Below are positions 8,285 to 15,920 of a DNA stretch of 42,694 nt, in pieces. Numbering within the stretch: the first letter of the stretch is position 1; the number at the start of each line of letters is the position of its first letter. The DNA comes from Actinomycetota bacterium (GTDB taxonomy: Bacteria; Actinomycetota; Thermoleophilia; Solirubrobacterales; 70-9), in assembly GCA_018268415.1 (NCBI GenBank), contig JAFDWO010000130.1, positions 1-42,694 of the forward strand. Reading direction: 5' to 3'. The translations under genes and the position numbers were made by a program. The notes beneath the pieces were generated by a model. It made no database searches, had not been told where the DNA came from, and was given only the letters and a program-made list of their open reading frames with translations.

Positions 8285-8665
8285 CTAGCGCTCCAGCGGC
8301 TCGCCGTAGACGATCAGCCCGTGCAGGACGATCAGGCAGAGGGCGAAGATGCCGAGGGACCAGAACGGGTAGCTGCCGCCGATCGACAGCAGGGACTCGA
8401 TCGCGCCCAGGGTCGCCGCGATGATGCCGATCGTGCGGCCGTAGACGCCGCCGCTGAACAGCGAGTAGCCGCCGGTCAGCTGCACGAGGCCGATGATCAA
8501 CGTCACCCAGCCCCAGAAGCCGAGGCCGAACACCACGTACGACGTCTGGTGGTTGAAGAAGTCGCCGTTGCTGATCGCGGCGATGCCGTAGATCACGTTC
8601 AGCACTCCGGCGATGAGCAACAGGATGGCGGCGAACATCGCGCGCGCCTCGCCTCTCACTTCCAC
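8285..8665 (-). CDS. Small four-helix integral membrane protein
   Basis: This 126-aa protein has four predicted membrane segments: AAILLLIAGVLNVIYGIAAI, YVVFGLGFWGWVTLIIGLVQL, GIIAATLGAIESLLSI and SLGIFALCLIVLHGLIVYG. It resembles the actinobacterial DUF7144-type membrane proteins; that match is from memory and only moderately sure. I chose GTG 8665 because AAAGGAG lies 6 nt upstream and the frame before it is not protein-like. It is divergent from the FGE gene, with about 107 bp shared upstream. Function unknown. Confidence 0.7.
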   Translation of the reverse strand: MEVRGEARAMFAAILLLIAGVLNVIYGIAAISNGDFFNHQTSYVVFGLGFWGWVTLIIGLVQLTGGYSLFSGGVYGRTIGIIAATLGAIESLLSIGGSYPFWSLGIFALCLIVLHGLIVYGEPLER

Positions 8666-8772
8666 GTCAATCTCCTTTATCTGGGGTCGGGACACTGCGA
8701 AAACCGCTTTACGCAGCCAGATTCGGCGGCGGAGCACCGTCCCCTGCCGCCGGTTCGGCAGACTCTGACCAG

Positions 8773-9684
8773 ATGGACGACCACGCTGGTAGCGAAATTG
8801 AGAACGCCGGGCACGCCTGCTGTACCCCCGGCCGCGCTCCGTCGGCCGCGGCGGCACCCGCGCCGGAGAGCGCCAACGACGGCGCCACCGACGGCATGGT
8901 CCGCCTTGGCGGCAGCTTCCTGATGGGGACCGAAGACGCCGACGGCTTCCCGCAGGATCGCGAGGGGCCGATTCGCGAGGTCGACCTGCCGCCCTACTGG
9001 ATCGACCCGGTCGCGGTCACCAACGCGCGCTTCGCCGAGTTCGCCGGGGCGACCGGCCACCGCACCGACGCCGAGAAGGCCGGCTGGTCGTTTGTCTTCG
9101 GCGCCTTCCTGCCGGCCGATTTCGAACCGACCCGCGGGATCGCCGCCGCCCCCTGGTGGCGCCAGGTCTTCGGCGCCGACTGGCGCCACCCGGAGGGCCC
9201 CGCCTCGAGCGTCGAGGACCGCCTCGACCACCCCGTGGTCCACGTGTCCTGGAACGACGCCAAAGCCTTCGCCGCCTGGTCGGGAACCCGCCTCCCGCAC
9301 GAGGCGGAGTGGGAGATGGCCGCCCGCGGCGGCCTCGAGCAGGCGCGCTTCCCCTGGGGCGACGAGCTGGAACCGGGCGGCCGCCACGCGATGAACGTCT
9401 GGCAGGGCACCTTCCCTTCCCGGAACAGCGGCGACGACGGCTGGCTCGGCACCGCCCCGGTCGACGCCTACGAGCCGAACGGCCACGGGATGATGAACAT
9501 GAGCGGCAACGTGTGGGAATGGTGCGCCGACCGCTTCGACCGCCAGGCGCGGGCGATCCGCGGCGGCTCCTACCTCTGTCACGCCTCCTACTGCAACCGT
9601 TATCGGGTCGCGGCGCGCAGCTTCAACACGCCGGACAGCTCGACCGGCAACATGGGCTTCCGCGTCGCCCGCGACGCCTCCTAG
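8773..9684 (+). CDS. Formylglycine-generating enzyme (sulfatase-modifying factor)
   Basis: This 303-aa protein is a complete SUMF1-type FGE, the copper oxidase that turns the cysteine of CxPxR motifs into formylglycine, activating type I sulfatases. It shows MVRLGGSFLMGTEDADGFPQ, HPVVHVSWNDAKAFAAW, LPHEAEWEMAARGG, MSGNVWEWCADRF and the active-site segment GGSYLCHASYCNRYRVAARS with the cysteine pair C269/C274, five residues apart as in the characterised Streptomyces enzyme. The N-terminal tail contains C17-T-P-G-R21, itself a minimal CxPxR substrate motif. No type I sulfatase is encoded in the window. The ATG has no strong ribosome site. Confidence 0.92.
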   Translation: MDDHAGSEIENAGHACCTPGRAPSAAAAPAPESANDGATDGMVRLGGSFLMGTEDADGFPQDREGPIREVDLPPYWIDPVAVTNARFAEFAGATGHRTDAEKAGWSFVFGAFLPADFEPTRGIAAAPWWRQVFGADWRHPEGPASSVEDRLDHPVVHVSWNDAKAFAAWSGTRLPHEAEWEMAARGGLEQARFPWGDELEPGGRHAMNVWQGTFPSRNSGDDGWLGTAPVDAYEPNGHGMMNMSGNVWEWCADRFDRQARAIRGGSYLCHASYCNRYRVAARSFNTPDSSTGNMGFRVARDAS

Positions 9685-9800
9685 CCCGCGCTCCCGCGGT
9701 GCCTCGGACGCGCGTCCGCGGTCGCCTCGCCGGACGATAGGTTCCAGCAACCGGGAGCGGGGTGATCGACCCCGACCACGACCGAGGAGGAGGAGCGCCG

Positions 9801-10889
9801 ATGGCCCACCCGACCTTTGAGGACGCGCGTCGTCTCAGCGACTGGCGGCCCCCACTGGGGCTCGTTTCCGTCTACCTGGCCTTCGACCCGGCCGACCGCG
9901 GCGGCGCCTGGCGCACCGAGCTGCGCAACGGCCTGGACGCGTTACTCGATGCCGCCAAGGACGCCGACCACGAGCGCCGCATCGCCCTCCGGGCCGTCGC
10001 CAAGCGGATCATCGACCGCTACGAAGACGGCGACCACCGGCCACCGCCGCGCGGCGAAGCGGGCTTCGTCGAGGTCGCCGAGAAGGGCGGCGAAGAGCAC
10101 TGGTGGGGGACCGGGGCGGCGCCCCACGCGAGCGCCTGCGTCAAGCTCGGCGAGCGCCCGGCGCTGGCGCCGCTGGTCGACCTCGCCTGCCGCGGCGAGG
10201 CGCGCGGGATCGCGATCGTCTCGTTGGAGCGCGTCCGCCTGCTGAGCTTCGCCGAAGGCCGGCTGAGCGAGCTGGAGGACTGGGAGCTGGAGGTGACGAG
10301 CCTCGACTGGCGCGAGCGCAAGGCGCAGTCCGGCGGCGGCCCGACCCACGGGGTCGGCTCCTCGGGCAAGGATGAATACGGCGATCGTCTCGACCACAAC
10401 CGCCATCGCTTTCTCGGCGAGGCCGGCGCGCTGGTCGGCCGGGAGCTGGAAGAGCGCGGGATCAGGCGGGCGCTGGCCTTCGGTCCGGCGATCGACCTGG
10501 AGCACTTCGAGTCGGGCATGAACGCGCCGAACGTGACGCTCGCGGTGGCGGAGACCGCGGACCTGATCTCGGTCCCGACCGGAAAGCTGCACGACACCGT
10601 CGCCGCCGCGGTCGAGAACGCCGACGCGGAGCGCGAGTCGCGGCTGGTGGCGGCGGCGCTGGAAGAGGTGCGCGGCGGCGGCCGCGGGGCGAGCGGCCTG
10701 CAGGACGTCGGCGAGGCGGTCGAGGAAGGGCGCGTCGAGCGCCTCGTCATCGACGCCGCGCTCGGCGAGGCCGCCGAGTCCCTGATCCGCGGCGCCCTCA
10801 ACGTCAGCGCCAAAGTCAGCGTGGTCCACGGCCCCGCCGCCGCGGCCCTCGGCGAGGCCGAAGGCGTCGCCGCCATCCTCCGCTACTGA
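9801..10889 (+). CDS. baeRF/VLRF1-like protein (eRF1-like fold)
   Basis: This 362-aa protein matches, by layout, the bacterial archaeo-eukaryotic release-factor-like (baeRF) family: an N-terminal domain (GLVSVYLAFDPADRGG), a middle RNase H-like domain (GIAIVSLERVRLLSFAEG, RRALAFGPAIDL) and a C-terminal L7Ae-like domain ending in the family's hallmark EGVAAILRY. Members are thought to act on ribosomes, perhaps stalled ones; the role is not established. ATG 9801 follows a strong GAGGAGGAGGAG site. A possible -10 (TAGGTT, 9738-9743) lies upstream. The stop is 3 bp before the H2 hairpin of copy B, which may terminate it. Confidence 0.75.
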   Translation: MAHPTFEDARRLSDWRPPLGLVSVYLAFDPADRGGAWRTELRNGLDALLDAAKDADHERRIALRAVAKRIIDRYEDGDHRPPPRGEAGFVEVAEKGGEEHWWGTGAAPHASACVKLGERPALAPLVDLACRGEARGIAIVSLERVRLLSFAEGRLSELEDWELEVTSLDWRERKAQSGGGPTHGVGSSGKDEYGDRLDHNRHRFLGEAGALVGRELEERGIRRALAFGPAIDLEHFESGMNAPNVTLAVAETADLISVPTGKLHDTVAAAVENADAERESRLVAAALEEVRGGGRGASGLQDVGEAVEEGRVERLVIDAALGEAAESLIRGALNVSAKVSVVHGPAAAALGEAEGVAAILRY

Positions 10890-10892
10890 TCG

Positions 10893-10945
10893 GTGTTGAT
10901 GGGCCGAAAACTCAAGCATGGCTTGAGTTTTCGGCCCATCAACAC
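10893..10945. terminator. Hairpin H2, copy B / probable terminator
   Basis: Perfect 25-bp arms enclose an ATG loop, 3 bp after the baeRF-like stop codon. Its inner 37 nt (10901-10937) are identical to those of the hairpin at 19909-19959. The outer arms differ from that hairpin by paired, compensated substitutions. The internal A-rich/T-rich arms favour a stable hairpin, but no U-tract follows. Confidence 0.65.
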
Positions 10946-10984
10946 GGGGGTGTGACGGGGGACGGGCGCGATCCGCAGCCGGGC

Positions 10985-11261
10985 GGAGCGTCCGAGATGG
11001 CGCCACCCCCGGGCCCGCGCGGCCGTTCGAGTTGCGGCGCGACCTTGGGCGGAGCGCCCGTCCGAGTTGCGGCGCTCCCGAGATGGCGGCGCGACCCCCG
11101 GCCGGTGCGGCCGTCCGAGTTGCGTCCCGACCCGCGGCCTCCCCGCCCGTCCGGGATGCCGCCCGATCCGGCCACCCCACCCGTCCGAGATGCGGCCCGA
11201 CCCCGGCCCCCGCGGCCGTCCGTGTCGCGCTGCGACCCCGGCCCCGCACCCGTCCGAGATG
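10985..11261 (+). repeat. Degenerate direct-repeat array, copy B
   Basis: Variants of GTCCGAGTTGCGGCGCGACC recur about six to seven times, separated by 12-25 nt GC-rich linkers. Several units have ATG in place of TTG. They fill the interval between H2 and H1, as in copy A. Neither unit nor spacing is constant enough for CRISPR, and no cas gene is present. Confidence 0.6.
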
Positions 11262-11319
11262 GTCCCGGGCGCCTCATGGCGCTCCTGGCAGGCTGTGAGC
11301 GCCATGAGGCGCCCGGGAC
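11262..11319 (-). repeat. Hairpin H1, copy B
   Basis: The 23-bp arms are identical to H1 of copy A. The loop (11285-11296) reads ACAGCCTGCCAG on the element (minus) strand, keeping the same orientation relative to the neighbouring repeats as in copy A. Confidence 0.9.
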
Positions 11320-11402
11320 GGGAGGGGGTCGTGGGGAAGACGACACGGGACGTCACGAGGTCGGACTTCCGTGACGGGTATGCCCGAGGGTGGGGTAGGC
11401 GT

Positions 11403-11437
11403 GGCGGATCTCGGGTCCCGGGGACCCGAGATCCGCC
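11403..11437. repeat. Near-perfect palindrome, copy B
   Basis: 17-bp arms (GGCGGATCTCGGGTCCC and complement) are separated by one base. There is no counterpart in copy A. Confidence 0.75.
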
Positions 11438-11472
11438 GCGGAGATCCCTGATCATGGAGGGACCCGGGAGGG

Positions 11473-11542
11473 GGAGGCGTCGGGGTCCCCGACGCCTCCG
11501 TGGTTCGAAATGGGCGCATGGCGACCATTTCGAACCACGGAG
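11473..11542. repeat. Two overlapping hairpins, copy B
   Basis: A 13-bp-arm palindrome with a 1-nt centre (11473-11499) shares its last bases with an 18-bp-arm hairpin (11496-11513 and 11525-11542). The second has an 11-nt loop containing CGC-ATG-GCG. Because they share bases, only one can be fully formed at a time. Confidence 0.75.
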
Positions 11543-11580
11543 ATCCCCGGGCGGTGGGGCGGGTCGGAGAAGGGGGTCGA

Positions 11581-11636
11581 GGACACGCTGCGTGTATCGA
11601 CCCCCCCATACGGTGGAAAACCCACGCAGCGCGTCC
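11581..11636 (-). repeat. Long-loop hairpin, copy B
   Basis: 14-nt arms pair at 13 of 14 positions (a G-U wobble on the minus strand) around a 28-nt loop. The outer GGACGCG and CGTGTCC match the flanks of the 46-bp palindrome in copy A, while the interior is unrelated. Confidence 0.7.
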
Positions 11637-11911
11637 GTGGGCGTCGGGCACAGGGAAGGAGGCGTGGGGTTCCCTACGTCTCCGTGACGGGGTCGCTCTT
11701 CCGTGACGGTCCCGTGACGGATTCGTGGCACCCTCCGGCCCCGGGGCCGGGATCAGGGGGTCCGTGGCACCCTCCGGCCCCCGGACGCCGGGATCGGGAG
11801 GGTCCGTGGGAGCGCCGTGTCCCTCGCGTGAGGGATCCGCCGCACCCTCCCGCGGGGGCCCTCCGTGCTCCCCCGGCCGCTCCCCGTACCCCCGCCCGCT
11901 CCCTGCACCCC

Positions 11912-11961
11912 GGCCGTCTCGGCCACGGCCACAGCCTGCCAGGGCCGTGGACGAAACGGCC
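11912..11961 (-). repeat. Hairpin H0, copy B
   Basis: The arms are as in copy A, with one change that keeps a G-U pair on the minus strand. On that strand the loop (11931-11942) reads CTGGCAGGCTGT, the exact complement of the H1 loop in the same copy. Confidence 0.85.
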
Positions 11962-12220
11962 GCATCCCTTGTCGCTGCGGGCGACAGCTCGAGGGGGCCG
12001 GGGCCCTTCCACTGGCGCCAGCTTCCCCGGGCCTCATCCCTTCCCCCGGGTGCCATCTTCAGGGGGCCGCATCCCTTTGCTCATCACTTGAAAAGGGCCG
12101 AACCGGCTCTCCCGGGCGCGGGCTTCCCAGGCTCCATCCCTTCAGGGGCGACAGCTTCCTCGGGCCCCATCCTTCCTCGAGCCCCGTGCTTCCTCGGGCC
12201 CCACCCCTTCCCGGGTGCCG
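11958..12220 (-). repeat. GGGATGNGGCC-type degenerate tandem units, copy B
   Basis: On the minus strand, units around GGGATGNGGCCC followed by GAAG and often GCGCCC recur about six times at 30-45 nt intervals after the phosphoesterase stop. Copy A keeps only about two such units (42409-42530). Confidence 0.55.
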
Positions 12221-12233
12221 ACCTGCCGTCCGG

Positions 12234-13013
12234 CTACCCGAGCGACGGAATTCGCTGGAGGTGCGTTGCGAGCGAGGTATCGCGGAGGGCGTGGATCGCG
12301 AAGCCGGGGGGGTCGGGGCGCATCTTCAGTTTCGGCGCGGTGAAGTCGAGGGCCGTCTGAAGGTAGGTGCTGGGGACGGTGACGACGGCGCGTCCGGCCA
12401 GCTCGGCGATGATCGAGCGGTGCACGTGCCCGGCCACGATCCGCGTCACCTGTGGGTGGCGCGCCACCACCTCGGCGAGCTCGGCGCAGGACTCCGGCGC
12501 CAGCCCGATCCGTTCGAAGGTCGGGATCTCGGTCCGCAGCGGCGGGTGGTGGAGGGCGAGGACGGTCGGGGTGCGGGGGTCCTCGGCCAGCGTCGCGTCG
12601 AGCCACGCGCTCCGCCCGCCGTCGAGCGAGCCGGCTTCGGAGCCCGGGATCGTCGAGTCGAGGCAGACCAGGCGCAGCGGGCCGAGGTCGACAGCGTGGG
12701 AGGTCGGCTCCTCGCCCGCGCCGGGGAGGCCGAACGCCTCCCGCAGGGGCGCCCGGAGGTCGTGGTTGCCGGGCAGCACGTGCGGCTCGAGGTCGAGCGG
12801 CGCCAGTAGCTCGCGTACCCGCCGGTACTCCTCCGGCGTGCCGTTGTCGGCGAGGTCACCGGAGACGAGGAGCGCGTCGGGCTGGTCGGGCAGCGAGAGG
12901 ATCGCCTCGACCGCGCGCAGGAGGCACTCGTCCGGGTCGGCTCCGTCCCAGTCCGCCCCGATGTGGAGATCGCTGATCTGCAAGAGGAGGAAGAGGTCGC
13001 GGTCGCCGCCCAT
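12234..13013 (-). CDS. Metallophosphoesterase, CpdA-like (class III cyclic-nucleotide phosphodiesterase type)
   Basis: This 259-aa calcineurin-like phosphoesterase has all five metal/active-site blocks: ISDLHIG (residues 13-19), VSGDLADN, LPGNHDLR, LALHHPPL and VAGHVHRS. Length and block spacing fit the CpdA/class III 3',5'-cyclic nucleotide phosphodiesterases, though UDP-sugar or other diesters are possible substrates. ATG 13013 is 7 nt downstream of TAAGCT (13021-13026, minus strand), so the mRNA is probably leaderless. Copy B of the composite element begins at its stop codon in the same orientation and would form its 3' untranslated region. Confidence 0.85.
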   Translation of the reverse strand: MGGDRDLFLLLQISDLHIGADWDGADPDECLLRAVEAILSLPDQPDALLVSGDLADNGTPEEYRRVRELLAPLDLEPHVLPGNHDLRAPLREAFGLPGAGEEPTSHAVDLGPLRLVCLDSTIPGSEAGSLDGGRSAWLDATLAEDPRTPTVLALHHPPLRTEIPTFERIGLAPESCAELAEVVARHPQVTRIVAGHVHRSIIAELAGRAVVTVPSTYLQTALDFTAPKLKMRPDPPGFAIHALRDTSLATHLQRIPSLG

Positions 13014-13110
13014 GGGCGCCAGCTTATGCGCTGGCCGGGGCGATCCCGGCGGTCAACGGTCAATCCCATTTGTGTGGATTGCACACTTCCTCGTAGTACT
13101 TTTGGTACGC

Positions 13111-13539
13111 GTGGGCATTGCCGAGTTTGATGACAAAGTGAGCGGGGCGCTCGAGGAGCAGGCGCCCGCCGGTCGTTCCCAGCTCACCGCGATCTCCAAC
13201 ACCGCGGTGGCGCTGCACCGCGAGCATTTCGGCCGCGGCCCCGGGGCGGCGAAGACGCACGTCACCGATGGCCTCGTCGTCTGCGTGTTGTCCGATGTCT
13301 TCACCCCGGTCGAGCGGACGCTGATCGACGCGGGCCAGGAGGCGCGGGTCCGGGAGACGCGGGCGGCCCACCAGACAGTCACCGAGGAGGCGTACAGGAG
13401 TCGCATGGAAGCGGTGCTGGGCAGCCCGGTCGAGGCGTACCTGAGCTCCATCCACTTCGACCCCGACCTGGCGGTCGACGTCTTCGTGCTCGGCGGTGGG
13501 GGCGGCTCCAGCTCCGGCTCCGCCCCCGCGCCGCGCTAG
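13111..13539 (+). CDS. DUF2294 (MpsC-like) domain protein
   Basis: This 142-aa protein shows the DUF2294 pattern: HREHFGRGPGAAKTHVTDGLVVCVLSDVFTPVERTLIDAGQEARVRETRAAHQ, then the second half EEAYRSRMEAVLGSPVEAYLSSIHFDPDLAVDVFVL. Some family members are called MpsC and are linked to bicarbonate/membrane-potential systems, but the function here is unknown. A glycine/serine tail (GGGGGSSSGSAPAPR) ends the protein. GTG 13111 was chosen because the domain starts just after it and a TTGTGT/TAGTAC promoter-like pair lies immediately upstream. Its TAG stop overlaps the stop of the convergent transketolase gene within one CTAG. Confidence 0.75.
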   Translation: MGIAEFDDKVSGALEEQAPAGRSQLTAISNTAVALHREHFGRGPGAAKTHVTDGLVVCVLSDVFTPVERTLIDAGQEARVRETRAAHQTVTEEAYRSRMEAVLGSPVEAYLSSIHFDPDLAVDVFVLGGGGGSSSGSAPAPR

Positions 13540-15377
13540 GACTCGACCTTCGTGCGGACGATCTCGGTTGCCGCGGCGTAGATCGCCTCGGCGTCGATCT
13601 CGGCGGCGCGCAGCAGCTCGGTCGGCGTCGCCGACCCGGGCATGTCCTCGACCGCGAGGACGCGGACCGCGGCGGAGGCGCCGTGCTCGGCCAGCGCCGC
13701 CAGCACCGCCTCGCCGATCCCGCCCTCCTTCCAGTGGTCCTCGACGGTGACGATCGCGCCGGTCTCCTCGGCCGCCCTGACCAGCGCGTCGGCGTCGACC
13801 GGCTTCACCGAGTAGAGGTCGATGACCCGCGCCGAGATGCCCTCGCCGGCCAGCCGCTCGGCGGCGGCGAGCGCCTCGTGCAGGGTGATCCCGGCGCCGA
13901 CGATGGTGACGTCGGTCCCGTCGATCACGGTCTTCGAGCCGCCGACCTGGAACTCCTCGCCGGCGTCGTAGATCACCGGCGTGGCGGCGCGGGTGGTGCG
14001 CAGGTAGGAGATCCCGGCGGTGTCGGCCATGATCTCGACCAGCGCCGCGGTCGAGTTCGCGTCGCTCGGGTAGAGGACGGTGGAGCCGTGGATGGCGCGC
14101 AGGGACGCGAGGTCCTCGAGCGCCATCTGCGAGGGCCCGTCCTCGCCGATCGAGACGCCGGCGTGGGAGCCACAGAGGCGGATGTCGGCGCGGCTGATCG
14201 CCGCCATGCGGACGAAGTCGTAGGCGCGGCTGAGGAACGCCGCGAAGGTCGACGCGAACGGCGTCCAGTGGCGCCTCACCTGGAAGCCGACCGCCGAGGC
14301 GATCATCTGCTGCTCGGCGATGTAGACCTCGATGAAGCGGTCGGGGAAGGCGTTCTTGAAGTCTTCCGAGTGGGTCGAGTTGCCGACCTCGCCGTCGAGC
14401 GCGACGATGTCGTCACGCCGCGCCCCCAGGCCCGCCAGCGCCTCGCCGTAGGCTTTCCGAGTCGCCACCTTCTCGCCCTTCTCCCAGGTCGGCATCTCGC
14501 CGCCGGGGGTCTCGAAGCGGTGGATGGTCGCGTCGCCCTCGGGCTTCGCCACGTCGACGTGGAGATTCCGTTCGCCGCCCAGTTCCTCGATCGCCGTGGC
14601 CGGGTCGGCCAGCGGTTTACCGTGCTTGCCGGGCAGGTCCTCGACCTCCTTGGCCCCCTTGCCCTTCTTGGTGCGGGCGACGATCATCGTCGGCCGGTCG
14701 CCGGCTTCGGCGGCGTTGTAGGCGTCCTCGATCTCCTGCACGTCGTGGCCGTCGATCTCGATCGTCGTCCAGCCCGCCGCCTCGGCGCGGGCCGCGTATG
14801 AGCGGAGGTCCCAGCCGTGCATCGTTTCGCCGGTTTGGCCGAGCCGGTTGACGTCGATCAGCGCGGTCAGGTTGCCCAGGCCCTGCTTGCCGGCGTGCTC
14901 GACCGCCTCCCAGATCGATCCCTCGGCCATCTCCGAGTCGCCGCAGAGGATCCAGATGCGCGACGGCATCCGCTCCATCTGCGCCGCCGTGGCGACGCCG
15001 ACGCCGATCGGCAGGCCCTGGCCGAGCGACCCGGTGGCGACGTCGACCCAGGGGAGGATCGGCGTGGGGTGGCCTTCGAGCCGCGAACCGAGCTTGCGGA
15101 AGGTGAGGAGCTCGTCGTCCTCGATCGCCCCCACCGCTTTCAGCACCGAGTAGTAGAGCGGCGACGCGTGCCCCTTGGAGAAGATCAGGTGGTCGTTGCG
15201 AGGATCCTCGGGGGCGTCGAAATCGAGCTTCAGATGCCCGTCGATCAGGACCGCCAGAAGGTCCGCCGCCGACATCGAGGAGGTCGGATGGCCCGAACCT
15301 GCCGCGTCGGAGGAGCGGATCGAATCAACCCGCAGCTGTTGGCCAAGTTCGCGTCGGAAGTCCGTGTCTCCACTCAT
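13536..15377 (-). CDS. tkt: Transketolase, animal-type
   Basis: This 613-aa transketolase transfers two-carbon ketol units in the pentose phosphate pathway with thiamine diphosphate. It shows SGHPTSSMSAADLLAVL, SKGHASPLYYSVLKAVG, VATGSLGQGLPIGVGVA, the TPP motif GDSEMAEGSIWEA with N further on, the catalytic Glu region VYIAEQQMIASAVGF, and SHAGVSIGEDGPSQMALEDL. Length (613 rather than about 660) and these segments match the animal/human-type enzyme better than the E. coli type. ATG 15377 lies 7 nt after TAGCTT (15385-15390, minus strand), so it is probably leaderless. Confidence 0.93.
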   Translation of the reverse strand: MSGDTDFRRELGQQLRVDSIRSSDAAGSGHPTSSMSAADLLAVLIDGHLKLDFDAPEDPRNDHLIFSKGHASPLYYSVLKAVGAIEDDELLTFRKLGSRLEGHPTPILPWVDVATGSLGQGLPIGVGVATAAQMERMPSRIWILCGDSEMAEGSIWEAVEHAGKQGLGNLTALIDVNRLGQTGETMHGWDLRSYAARAEAAGWTTIEIDGHDVQEIEDAYNAAEAGDRPTMIVARTKKGKGAKEVEDLPGKHGKPLADPATAIEELGGERNLHVDVAKPEGDATIHRFETPGGEMPTWEKGEKVATRKAYGEALAGLGARRDDIVALDGEVGNSTHSEDFKNAFPDRFIEVYIAEQQMIASAVGFQVRRHWTPFASTFAAFLSRAYDFVRMAAISRADIRLCGSHAGVSIGEDGPSQMALEDLASLRAIHGSTVLYPSDANSTAALVEIMADTAGISYLRTTRAATPVIYDAGEEFQVGGSKTVIDGTDVTIVGAGITLHEALAAAERLAGEGISARVIDLYSVKPVDADALVRAAEETGAIVTVEDHWKEGGIGEAVLAALAEHGASAAVRVLAVEDMPGSATPTELLRAAEIDAEAIYAAATEIVRTKVES

Positions 15378-15429
15378 GGGCTGGAAGCTAGCGAAAGCGG
15401 GCGCCGGTCGTCTGCGATCCTCCCCGTGG

Positions 15430-15879
15430 GTGGACTCGACGGCGACGACACAGCTCTACCGGCGCCGACAGCGGCGCCGCGCGGTGATCGCCTGGGCGAC
15501 CCTCGGCGTCGTCGTCGCCCTGGTCGTCGTCGGGATCGCCTTCGGCGGCGACGACAAGAGTGCCGGTCCCGGCCCCGCCATCCACCTCTTTACCTGGGAA
15601 ATGTCCTCGACCCAGTACGAACAGCTCCACAAAGGCGAGCGCGAGCCGGCGGTCGTCAGGCAACTCGGCAGCTCCGGCATCCGCGAAGACGAAGTCGAAG
15701 AATTCGACCTCGTCCGCCTCTTCCCGCCACCGCCCCGCGAATCGACCTGCAGCTTCTGGAAGCTGAGCGACGCCCCCGACCACCTCGTGCGCCTCTGCTT
15801 CAGCGACGGCGACGGCATGCTGGTGCAGAAGTCGGTGCGGGCCTCGGGCGAGGGCGGGGCCGAAACGACCCTGGCCTAG
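15430..15879 (+). CDS. Membrane-anchored hypothetical protein
   Basis: This protein of about 149 aa has a short basic cytoplasmic N-terminus (LYRRRQRRR), one membrane segment (AVIAWATLGVVVALVVVGIAFGG) and an exported domain of about 100 residues with two cysteines (ESTCSFWKLSD, HLVRLCFSDGDGMLVQK) that could form a disulfide. I do not recognise the family. GTG 15430 leaves 52 bp for the divergent transketolase promoter. ATG 15376 is in frame and would give 167 aa, but it overlaps the transketolase start. Confidence 0.6.
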   Translation: MDSTATTQLYRRRQRRRAVIAWATLGVVVALVVVGIAFGGDDKSAGPGPAIHLFTWEMSSTQYEQLHKGEREPAVVRQLGSSGIREDEVEEFDLVRLFPPPPRESTCSFWKLSDAPDHLVRLCFSDGDGMLVQKSVRASGEGGAETTLA

Positions 15880-15920
15880 GGGATTGTCGCCCGCGGGTCC
15901 GACCGCTTACAGTCGAGGGA

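Larger units (their letters stand above)
10890..12233 (-). repeat. Composite palindrome element, copy B
   Basis: This gene-free 1.34-kb stretch lies between the convergent baeRF-like gene and the metallophosphoesterase gene. Read on the minus strand it begins at the phosphoesterase stop codon. It holds about six GGGATGNGGCC-type units (12220-11958), a small hairpin (11970-11986), H0 (11912-11961), three CGTCACGG boxes (11712, 11701, 11682), a long-loop hairpin (11581-11636), three hairpins absent from copy A (11496-11542, 11473-11499, 11403-11437), a fourth box (11369), H1 (11262-11319), a degenerate repeat array (11261-10985) and H2 (10893-10945). The total gap is within 15 nt of copy A when that copy's two parts are joined. 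Confidence 0.8.

Noticed and set aside
8773..9684. FGE as maturation partner of the sulfatase at 34176-36092
   Set aside because: That sulfatase is a zinc metallo-beta-lactamase type that needs no formylglycine and has no CxPxR motif.
10985..11261. CRISPR array
   Set aside because: The repeated motif is degenerate, spacer lengths vary from about 12 to 25 nt and spacers resemble one another; no cas gene is present.
10890..12233. Insertion sequence or integron
   Set aside because: No transposase or integrase frame, no terminal inverted repeats bounding the unit, and no visible target-site duplication in either copy.
12367..13110. N-terminal 248 residues of the open frame ending at 13539
   Set aside because: This part is antisense to the phosphoesterase and low in complexity; the real DUF2294 gene starts at 13111.
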